Source: Candidatus Pelagibacter sp.
GTDB lineage: Bacteria; Pseudomonadota; Alphaproteobacteria; Pelagibacterales; Pelagibacteraceae
NCBI GenBank assembly: GCA_016778675.1
Contig: JADHPA010000002.1
Location: forward strand, 1 to 47,799
Length of the DNA: 47,799 bases
Direction of reading: 5' to 3'
A program made the position numbers and the translations under genes. Below the pieces are notes generated by a model that ran no database searches, was not told the origin of the DNA, and worked only from the letters and a program-made list of their open reading frames with translations. Position 1 is the stretch's first letter; each line of letters begins with the position of its first letter. Of the stretch, positions 8,038-15,089 are shown one piece after another.

Positions 8038-9287
8038 TGTTTTTTTTTTACAGGATTCTGATAAATTTAGTTTTTATTTTATCACCTATAATTGTAATAA
8101 TAAGATTATTCCAAAAAAAAGAAGATCCATCAAGATTTAGAGAAAAGCTAGGTTTTTTTTCAAAAAAAAAGACTAAAGGGAATTTGATATGGTTTCATGG
8201 TGCAAGTGTTGGGGAAATCTTAAGTGTGGTTCCTCTAATAGAAAAACTAGAAAAAAATAATAAAATAAAACAAATTTTAGTAACTTCAAACACTCTAAGT
8301 TCCTCTAAGATTTTATCAAAATTAAAATTAAAAAAAACTATCCATCAATTTTTTCCAATAGATACAAACTATAATGCTCACAAATTTTTAGAATATTGGG
8401 ATCCGTCTATTGCAATATTTATAGACTCTGAAATATGGCCAAATATGCTTACAAATATAAAAAAAAAATCAATATCATTAATGTTAATTAACGCAAGAAT
8501 AACTGAGAAATCTTTTAAGAAATGGAAGTTTTTTTCCTCCTCTGCTAAAACGATATTCCAAAATTTTGACATGTGCATATCATCAAGCTTGGCGTCTAAG
8601 AATTATTTAAGATTACTTGGGGCAAAAAAAATTTCGTATTTTGGTAATTTAAAATTTACCCAAAGCAAACAAACTACAAATGAATTAGGTAAAAATTTAA
8701 ATAAGTTTTTTTTAACAAAAAAAATATGGTGCGCATCTAGCACACATGGAATTGAAGAAAAAATATGTGCAAATACACATAAAAAACTTAAAGTTAAGTA
8801 TAAAAACTTATTAACAATTATAATACCAAGACATATTCATAGAGTTAAAAAAATTCTCCAAGATATAAAGGAAATGAATTTAAAAATTCACTTGCACGGC
8901 TCTAAAAAAAAGATTGATAAAAAAACAGATATATACTTAGTAAATACTTTTGGACAAACCCAATCCTTTTTTAAGATTAGTAAAACTGTTTTTTTAGGAG
9001 GCTCAATTATTAAACATGGAGGGCAAAATCCTTTGGAGGCAGCAAAGTATGGGTGTCAAATATTACATGGCCCAAATATATGGAATTTTAAAGAAATTTA
9101 TAACCTTTTAAAAGCTAATGGAGCATCACATAAAGTTATCACACCCAATCAGTTAACTCTTAAAGTTAATAAGATACTGAACAATAAAAGCAACTCTAAA
9201 AAACTTCAATTAAAAATAAAAAATCTTAGTTCTAAAATTTTAAACTCAACCTTAAATGAGATAAACTTTTATATAAAGAAAAAATGA
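8037..9287 (+). CDS. waaA: 3-deoxy-D-manno-octulosonic acid (Kdo) transferase
   Basis: WaaA/KdtA transfers Kdo from CMP-Kdo to lipid IVA at the cytoplasmic face of the inner membrane. The 416-residue protein has an N-terminal anchor helix, then the GT30 signature WFHGASVGEILSVVPLI with the catalytic Glu near residue 62. SEIWPNML, CASSTHGIEEK and GGSIIKHGGQNPLEAAKYG are the other family blocks and bind the nucleotide sugar. The length is normal. It overlaps msbA at the start and lpxK by 4 bases at the end, so the whole cassette is translationally linked. Confidence 0.95.
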   Translation: MFFFYRILINLVFILSPIIVIIRLFQKKEDPSRFREKLGFFSKKKTKGNLIWFHGASVGEILSVVPLIEKLEKNNKIKQILVTSNTLSSSKILSKLKLKKTIHQFFPIDTNYNAHKFLEYWDPSIAIFIDSEIWPNMLTNIKKKSISLMLINARITEKSFKKWKFFSSSAKTIFQNFDMCISSSLASKNYLRLLGAKKISYFGNLKFTQSKQTTNELGKNLNKFFLTKKIWCASSTHGIEEKICANTHKKLKVKYKNLLTIIIPRHIHRVKKILQDIKEMNLKIHLHGSKKKIDKKTDIYLVNTFGQTQSFFKISKTVFLGGSIIKHGGQNPLEAAKYGCQILHGPNIWNFKEIYNLLKANGASHKVITPNQLTLKVNKILNNKSNSKKLQLKIKNLSSKILNSTLNEINFYIKKK

Positions 9288-10225
9288 AATTTAAAAAACC
9301 AAAATTTTGGGACTATCAACGTCCAAATTTATTGTCATACATTTTGTTGCCACTAACTTTTCCTCTAATTTTAAATAATTTTCTCTTAAATAAAAAAAAA
9401 GATAAAAAAGAAGATCATAGGCCTAAAAAAATTTGTGTAGGAAATATATACGTAGGTGGCACAGCAAAAACACCATTGACAATAAAAATTTATCAAATTT
9501 TAAATAAACTTGACATTAATGCTTGCACTATAAAAAAGTTTTACAAAAGCCATTATGATGAACAAAAAATGCTAGCTGAAAAAACTATACTTTACTGTGA
9601 AAAAAATAGAATTGATGGACTTAATAAAGCAATTCTAGAAAACAAAGATGTGGCAATTTTTGATGATGGTCTACAAGATAGCTCAATAAATTACGATCTA
9701 AAAATTGTTTGCTTCAATGACTTAAAATTAATTGGAAATGGTTTTTTAATTCCTGCTGGACCTCTAAGAGAAAAAATAAATAGTATTTCAAAGTACGACA
9801 TGGCTTTTATTAATGGAAATGAGGTAGATAACTCTAAACTAAAGTTACTATTAAAAAGTTATAATGCTAATATTGAAATATTTGAGACCAACTATAGAGC
9901 TATAAATATTAAAGAATTTAATATTAACGATGAATATATTGTTTTTTCAGGCATAGGTAATCCTGATAGTTTTAAACAAACATTAATCAATAATAATATT
10001 AAGATAGCAAAAGAAATGATTTTTCCTGATCATTATAATTATACTCATAAGGATATTGACCAAATAAAATATCAGGCAAGAAAACTTAACTTAAAGATAT
10101 TAACTACTGAAAAAGATTATATTAAGATTAAATCAATCGATAGTAATGATATTAAATATTTAAAATTAGAGCTAGATATCAAGAATGAAGATAAGCTAAT
10201 AAATCATTTAAAAAAATATATATGA
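9284..10225 (+). CDS. lpxK: Tetraacyldisaccharide 4'-kinase with an altered Walker A
   Basis: LpxK phosphorylates the 4' position of the lipid A disaccharide to give lipid IVA. The 313-residue product has the N-terminal membrane helix, FWDYQRPNLLSYILLPLT, the nucleotide motif VGNIYVGGTAKTP, DDGLQD with the acidic pair needed for metal and catalysis, and IPAGPLRE. The P-loop is unusual: the Gly normally just before the Lys is Ala61 (AK instead of GK). The rest of the family pattern, including VFSGIGNPDSF and FPDHYNYTHKDI with the conserved His, is kept. The context between waaA and an acyltransferase supports function. Confidence 0.92.
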   Translation: MKFKKPKFWDYQRPNLLSYILLPLTFPLILNNFLLNKKKDKKEDHRPKKICVGNIYVGGTAKTPLTIKIYQILNKLDINACTIKKFYKSHYDEQKMLAEKTILYCEKNRIDGLNKAILENKDVAIFDDGLQDSSINYDLKIVCFNDLKLIGNGFLIPAGPLREKINSISKYDMAFINGNEVDNSKLKLLLKSYNANIEIFETNYRAINIKEFNINDEYIVFSGIGNPDSFKQTLINNNIKIAKEMIFPDHYNYTHKDIDQIKYQARKLNLKILTTEKDYIKIKSIDSNDIKYLKLELDIKNEDKLINHLKKYI

Positions 10226-11082
10226 AATTAATAAAATATTTTTTTCAATTTATAATTATAATAACACTTCTTCTTTTATTTAGAATTTTGGGGCTTAAAA
10301 TTGCTTCATTTATCTCTAATAAAATTGCATCAAGTTTTGGACCTTTTTTTAGATCTAAAAATTTAATTAAATCAAATATTCTTAAAGCACTTCCACATTT
10401 AAGTCCTGAGGAATTAGATAAAATTTCAAAAAAGATGTGGGAAAATTATGGAAGAATACTTGCTGAATACGTTTTTATAAAAAATTTTAGAGGGCCCAAA
10501 TTTAATAATAATATAAAAGTTAAAGGTCAAGATGTGCTTGAAAAAATTAAGAAAGATAATGAGCCTGTTATATTTGTTTCAGGACATTTCAATAACTTTG
10601 AATTGATGGCTCTACATATTGAAAAATCAGGAATTAACCTCGCAGCAATTTATAGACCACTTAATAATAAATTTCTTAACTATATAATGGAGAGGGTTAG
10701 AAAAAAATATATTTGTAAAAATCAAATCAAAAAAGGAATTTCAGGTACTAAAAAATTGCTTAGTTTTTTCAAACAAAAAACTTCTATAGCGCTCATGATT
10801 GATCAAAGAGTTTCTCAAGGTATTAAGGCTAAATTATTTAATGATGAATGTTTTACAACTACTATTCCTGCACAATTTGTTAAAAAATTTAAATGCAAAA
10901 TAATCCCTGTTTATATTGAAAGAATACAGGGCACAAATTTCCAAATTACTATACATCAGCCAATAAATTTTTCAGGTGATGAAACAATTGAGTCGATAAC
11001 TTTAAACTTAAACGGTTTGTTAGAAAAAATGATTTTAAAAAATCCCGAACAATGGATTTGGTCTCATAATCGATGGAAATAA
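10222..11082 (+). CDS. lpxL: LpxL-type lipid A acyltransferase
   Basis: A 286-residue member of the LpxL/LpxM (HtrB) acyltransferase family, which adds secondary acyl chains to Kdo-lipid IVA at the inner membrane. An N-terminal helix (residues 5-27) anchors it. The catalytic HX4E motif is visible in SGHFNNFELM near residues 120-128. Later blocks are IYRPLNNKF, LMIDQR, and the C-terminal PEQWIWSHNRWK, which is very typical. It starts 4 bases inside lpxK. Whether the donor is lauroyl-ACP or another chain cannot be told from sequence. Confidence 0.92.
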   Translation: MKLIKYFFQFIIIITLLLLFRILGLKIASFISNKIASSFGPFFRSKNLIKSNILKALPHLSPEELDKISKKMWENYGRILAEYVFIKNFRGPKFNNNIKVKGQDVLEKIKKDNEPVIFVSGHFNNFELMALHIEKSGINLAAIYRPLNNKFLNYIMERVRKKYICKNQIKKGISGTKKLLSFFKQKTSIALMIDQRVSQGIKAKLFNDECFTTTIPAQFVKKFKCKIIPVYIERIQGTNFQITIHQPINFSGDETIESITLNLNGLLEKMILKNPEQWIWSHNRWK

Positions 11083-11095
11083 GAGTTCTTTAAAG

Positions 11096-11284
11096 TTATT
11101 CACTTTCTCTTTTTTTTGCTGCCTCAACGTAAGAATAATATGGTTCTTGCAAATCCACATTCCAATAATTCAAAGTATTTAGATCAATCTTCTTGCCAGA
11201 TACTGCACAAATTACATGATCGCCCTCTTCAATAACTTCAAAATTATTTGGTAAATATCTTATTTTAGCTAATTTTTTATTCAT
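11096..11284 (-). CDS. DUF2093 family small protein
   Basis: A 62-residue protein starting at MNKKLAKIRYLPNNFEV, the usual start of DUF2093 proteins; CAVSGKKIDLNTLNYWNVD and QEPYYSYVEAAKK are the other conserved blocks. The family is small, cytoplasmic and confined mostly to alphaproteobacteria, with no known function. The track extends the ORF to 11344, but those 20 residues have no family match and would run into divergent purD, so the ATG at 11284 is preferred. That leaves 21 bases between the divergent starts. Confidence 0.85.
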   Translation of the reverse strand: MNKKLAKIRYLPNNFEVIEEGDHVICAVSGKKIDLNTLNYWNVDLQEPYYSYVEAAKKRESE

Positions 11285-11305
11285 TTTTAGTTTATATATT
11301 CTTAC

Positions 11306-12571
11306 ATGAATGTTGGAATAATTGGAAGCGGTGGAAGAGAACATGCAATGTGTAAAGAAATTAAGAGATCCTCAAAAGTAAACAAAATTTATTGTTTTCC
11401 AGGAAATGCTGGCACATCTGAACTAGCAGAAAATATTGAAATAGATATTTCTGATTTTATTAGAATTAAAGAATTTTCACTTTCTAATAAAATAAAATTA
11501 ATTATAGTTGGTCCTGAAAAACCATTAGTTGATGGAATAGTTGATTTTTTCAAGAATACAAAAATAAATATTTTTGGTCCTGACAGAATATCATCTCAGC
11601 TTGAGGGCTCTAAGATATTTACCAAAAAAATCTGTGAAACTTATAAAATTCCTACTGCTAAGTTTGGTGTTTTTAAAAATTCTAGTGAGGCTATTACATT
11701 TTTAAATAAAACCTCATTTCCAATTGTAATTAAAGCAGATGGGCTTGCATCTGGTAAAGGTGTTTATATTTGTGAAAATAAGAGTGAAGGCAATATTGCT
11801 ATTGAAGAAATATTTAATGGAAAATTTGGAGTAGCTAAAAACTTATTAATTGAAGAATTTCTCAAGGGTGAAGAAATGAGTTTTTTTGTAATTAGTGATG
11901 GTAAGGAAATTAAAAATTTTGAAACAGCACAAGATCATAAAAGAGTACTTGAAGGCGACAAAGGGAGCAATACTGGAGGCATGGGGGCTTATTCTCCATC
12001 ACGATTAATTAATGAAAAACTTGAAAAAAAAATTTTAACAAAAATAATAAAGCCAACAATTAATGCATTAAAAGACATGGGTTCTAATTACAAAGGATTT
12101 TTGTATGCAGGATTGATGATAGTTGATGGAGAACCATTTTTAATAGAATATAATGTTAGAATGGGAGATCCTGAGTGCCAAACTATTTTACCAAAATTGA
12201 AAACAGATTTTTTAGAAATTATAGAAGCATGCTGTAATGAAAACTTAAGAAGTTTGAAGATAGAATGGCATGACCAGAAAAGTTTATGTATTGTGCTTTG
12301 CTCAAAAGGTTATCCTAATGAGTATAATAAAAACATATTGATTGAAAATTTTGATAAACTTAATTTAAATAAGGGAGACTTTATTTATCATGCAGGCACA
12401 AAAAAAATTAATGATAAAATATATTCTAACGGTGGTAGAGTTATGAACTTTGTAAGTTTATCTTCTAGCTTTAAGGAAAGTAGAAATAGAATATACAGTC
12501 ATATTAAAGCACTAAATTGGAACAGTGGTTTTTTTAGGAAAGATATTGGATATAAAGTAATTAATGAATGA
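11306..12571 (+). CDS. purD: Phosphoribosylamine-glycine ligase
   Basis: PurD joins glycine to phosphoribosylamine with ATP, the second step of purine synthesis. The 421-residue enzyme begins MNVGIIGSGGREHAMCKEI, with the PRA-binding GGREH. The ATP-grasp core follows: IVIKADGLASGKGVYI near 140, QDHKRVLEGDKGSNTGGMGA near 210, and EYNVRMGDPECQ near 285, holding the metal ligands. Length is normal. Its stop overlaps the rsmD start by 4 bases, so the two genes are co-translated. Confidence 0.97.
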   Translation: MNVGIIGSGGREHAMCKEIKRSSKVNKIYCFPGNAGTSELAENIEIDISDFIRIKEFSLSNKIKLIIVGPEKPLVDGIVDFFKNTKINIFGPDRISSQLEGSKIFTKKICETYKIPTAKFGVFKNSSEAITFLNKTSFPIVIKADGLASGKGVYICENKSEGNIAIEEIFNGKFGVAKNLLIEEFLKGEEMSFFVISDGKEIKNFETAQDHKRVLEGDKGSNTGGMGAYSPSRLINEKLEKKILTKIIKPTINALKDMGSNYKGFLYAGLMIVDGEPFLIEYNVRMGDPECQTILPKLKTDFLEIIEACCNENLRSLKIEWHDQKSLCIVLCSKGYPNEYNKNILIENFDKLNLNKGDFIYHAGTKKINDKIYSNGGRVMNFVSLSSSFKESRNRIYSHIKALNWNSGFFRKDIGYKVINE

Positions 12572-13134
12572 GAATTATTTCAGGTAACCTCAAAGGTAAA
12601 AAAATTTTATCCCCTAAAAATGAATTAACAAGACCTCTTAAGGATTTAACTAAAGAGTCAATTTTCAATTTAATTAAACATTCAAAGTTATTAGATTGTA
12701 AACTTGAAAATGCAAATGTACTTGATTTATTTGCTGGAGTGGGCTCATTTGGTCTCGAGTGTTTATCTAGAGGAGCTCAATCAGTTACTTTTTTTGAGAA
12801 TTATAAAGAAGCATTAATTATTTTAAAAAAAAACATAAGTATCATGAAGCAACAAAATTTTTCAGAAGTTATTGAAAAAAATATTTTTTTAGAAAATACG
12901 TTTAAATATTTAAACAAAAAATATGATATAATATTTATGGATCCTCCTTATAAAGAAAAAAAAGTGCCCGATATTCTGAATAAAATCATCAAATTAAATT
13001 TATTAAAAGAAAATGGGGTAATAATAATTCATAGGCATAAAAAGGAAAAAGACTTATTTCCCAAAGAGTTCAAAATCATAATAAGTAAAATTTATGGTAT
13101 TTCAAAAATTATCTTTGGTAATAAATTAGATTAA
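12568..13134 (+). CDS. rsmD: 16S rRNA (guanine-966-N2)-methyltransferase
   Basis: RsmD methylates N2 of G966 in 16S rRNA. The 188-residue length is normal. It begins MRIISGNLKGKKILSP and TRPLKDLTKESIFNLI, both strongly conserved in RsmD. The SAM-binding Rossmann motif is VLDLFAGVGSFGLECLSRGA near residue 50, and the catalytic motif is IFMDPPYKE near 120 (D/NPPY). It overlaps purD at the start and the convergent pgi by 9 bases at the end. Confidence 0.94.
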   Translation: MRIISGNLKGKKILSPKNELTRPLKDLTKESIFNLIKHSKLLDCKLENANVLDLFAGVGSFGLECLSRGAQSVTFFENYKEALIILKKNISIMKQQNFSEVIEKNIFLENTFKYLNKKYDIIFMDPPYKEKKVPDILNKIIKLNLLKENGVIIIHRHKKEKDLFPKEFKIIISKIYGISKIIFGNKLD

Positions 13135-14283
13135 TATTTTTTTTGTTTCTTTTTTTATTAATTCAACAGAGGGTTGATCAAAAGGATTAACGTTTAAAGA
13201 TCTTCCTAATAAAATTGTTTCCAAAATAAAAAAACAGAAAAGTTCACCTAGTGATTTTTCATCTCGTTTTAAAACTTTAAAACTTCTAAATGGAATTTTT
13301 CTTTTATTAAAAACTTTTTCACTAGCAAGCATTTGGGAGTGTTTAATTTTTTGTATTGATTGATTTTTTAAATATCTATGGCTAGATAAAATATTATTAT
13401 TATCTATTTTTACATCTTTGTTATCTAAAGTATTAAAAAAAGTATAAAAACTTTTTTTGGGACCATCTAAATAAAGTTGCATTAGACTATGATTGTCTTT
13501 TGGCATGGACGATACAACAGGCAACAGCCCTTTTGATTTTTTACCTAAACTTTCAGCTATTAACTGTTGGTACCATTTAAATAAATTTTCTGATTGTTCA
13601 TCATAATTCAAAATTATAGACGCAAACTTACCATTATTAATAAAATGCAAGGTTGCTACTACGTTATTAATGAGATTATTAATGAAAATTTTATTTTTAA
13701 TAATATTATTAAACTGTTTAAATTTATTTTCATTTAAATTCATTAATTCTGCAGGCAGCATTCCAACCTCTGACAGTACGGAATATCTTCCACCTATATA
13801 ATTCTTATGTTCAAATATTTCAGATTTTAATTGCCCCACCAGGTTTGTTAGGTAACTTTTTTTATCCTCAGTAATTATGATATTGTGATCTTTATTTTTT
13901 ATTAATGTATTTGAATTTACTATTGTTTCTAAAGTGTTTCCAGATTTGGATATAATTAAATTTAAATTAATTTTTTTATTTTTTAAATAATTTTCACTAT
14001 TTTTTAAATCATTTACAAAATAAAAATTTTTTTTAATTTTTTTTTTTAGAAAACTATGAATTGCTTCTGAACCAAGTATTGATCCTCCCATACCAATAAT
14101 TCTTATATTGGAAAATTTTTTATACTTAACAAGTGTTTTTTTTGAATAACTATATTTATAATTTGGTTTTAATGTTTCTAAAAATGAAGGCTGATTTTTT
14201 AATAGGTTCTTAAAAAGATTTTTAACTATCTTGTTTTTTTTGAATTTTTTAAAATTTTTAAAATTAATATTCTTAGTTAGCAT
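13126..14283 (-). CDS. pgi: Glucose-6-phosphate isomerase, short form
   Basis: Pgi interconverts glucose-6-phosphate and fructose-6-phosphate. The protein is only 385 residues against about 550 in the E. coli type. It keeps the core: IIGMGGSILGSEAIHSFL near 65, SGNTLET near 115, GGRYSVLSEVGMLPAEL near 163 and the C-terminal signature GRSLNVNPFDQPSVELIKK. The catalytic Glu/His/Lys neighbourhoods (LFKWYQQLIAESLGKKSKG, NHSLMQLYLDGPK) are present, so it should be active. It starts at the last base of the DUF3035 lipoprotein gene's stop. Very Lys/Asn-rich linkers reflect the base bias. Confidence 0.93.
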   Translation of the reverse strand: MLTKNINFKNFKKFKKNKIVKNLFKNLLKNQPSFLETLKPNYKYSYSKKTLVKYKKFSNIRIIGMGGSILGSEAIHSFLKKKIKKNFYFVNDLKNSENYLKNKKINLNLIISKSGNTLETIVNSNTLIKNKDHNIIITEDKKSYLTNLVGQLKSEIFEHKNYIGGRYSVLSEVGMLPAELMNLNENKFKQFNNIIKNKIFINNLINNVVATLHFINNGKFASIILNYDEQSENLFKWYQQLIAESLGKKSKGLLPVVSSMPKDNHSLMQLYLDGPKKSFYTFFNTLDNKDVKIDNNNILSSHRYLKNQSIQKIKHSQMLASEKVFNKRKIPFRSFKVLKRDEKSLGELFCFFILETILLGRSLNVNPFDQPSVELIKKETKKILI

Positions 14284-14600
14284 TAATTATTCTTAATATT
14301 TTTTAATACAAAATCCTCTGCCGTTTTATTTGATTTATTTGTTTCACTAATAGTTTGACTTTTAATGCTTAAAATTTTTTCTATATCTATCTCTTCCTCT
14401 AATTGTATATTTTCTTCATCTTTATCTTTTGGTTGTGGTAGTTCTAAAAATTTTGGTGGTAAAACTAGTGGACTTTTTTTTTGAACCAAAAACTCATCAC
14501 TATTTTCAGATTTTTTACCACTAAGTCCATCTTTGATTGACTGACAAGAAAGTCCAACTAGTGCAACTAAAAGAATTAAAATTATATTATTTATTTTCAT
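14283..14600 (-). CDS. DUF3035-like lipoprotein
   Basis: A 105-residue protein with a lipoprotein signal: hydrophobic run IILILLVALVGL then SCQS, giving a lipobox at LSC with lipidated Cys19. The block DEFLVQKKSPLVLPPKFLELPQP matches the DUF3035 pattern (DEF-PLV-PP-F). The rest is acidic and low complexity. DUF3035 genes usually sit beside lspA in alphaproteobacteria, and lspA is directly upstream here with a 14-base overlap, so the lipoprotein and the peptidase that matures it are co-expressed. Function is unknown; probably inner or outer membrane periplasmic side. Confidence 0.78.
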   Translation of the reverse strand: MKINNIILILLVALVGLSCQSIKDGLSGKKSENSDEFLVQKKSPLVLPPKFLELPQPKDKDEENIQLEEEIDIEKILSIKSQTISETNKSNKTAEDFVLKNIKNN

Positions 14601-15087
14601 TTTTTAAATGTTTATCTAAAATTATTTCTACTAAAATAAGGCAAATTACCCCAAAAGAAATAAAAATATCTGCCACATTAAAAATAAACCAATGAAAATT
14701 ATTTACATGAAAGTCAATGAAATCTGGTACTGCAGAGTAATATAACCTATCAAATAAGTTGCTAATTGCACCTCCAAATATAAAGGAAAAAAAGTAAACC
14801 CTCATATCTTTTGTTTTTATAATGATGAATAAAATAACAATGGAAATTATTACAATCAATCCTGTAATTAAGTTATATATTTGGCTTTGCTCAAAGTTTA
14901 ACAATCCAAATGCTATTCCTTTATTCCAAACTAGATATATGTTGAAAAAAGATGTTATAAAAATATCTACATGATTGTGTATTTCGGCTAAGCTTAAAAC
15001 ATATAATTTTGTAAACCTATCTAGCAAAAAAATAGTTAAAATTATTATTCCACAATAAAATAGTTTCTTTTTATTGGCTTGCATCAT
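14587..15087 (-). CDS. lspA: Lipoprotein signal peptidase (signal peptidase II)
   Basis: LspA cleaves signal peptides of prolipoproteins after lipidation. The 166-residue protein has four membrane helices and the two aspartate motifs of the active site: GGAISNLFDRLYY with the first Asp near 115 and FNVADIFISFGV with the second near 140. NKGIAFGLL is a further conserved block. It lies 2 bases after ileS, the classic ileS-lspA pairing, and overlaps the DUF3035 lipoprotein gene downstream. Confidence 0.96.
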   Translation of the reverse strand: MMQANKKKLFYCGIIILTIFLLDRFTKLYVLSLAEIHNHVDIFITSFFNIYLVWNKGIAFGLLNFEQSQIYNLITGLIVIISIVILFIIIKTKDMRVYFFSFIFGGAISNLFDRLYYSAVPDFIDFHVNNFHWFIFNVADIFISFGVICLILVEIILDKHLKNENK

Positions 15088-15089
15088 TT

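Noticed and set aside
11285-11344. N-terminal extension of the DUF2093 protein
   Set aside because: It overlaps the purD start and has no family similarity; MNKKLAKIRY is the usual start.
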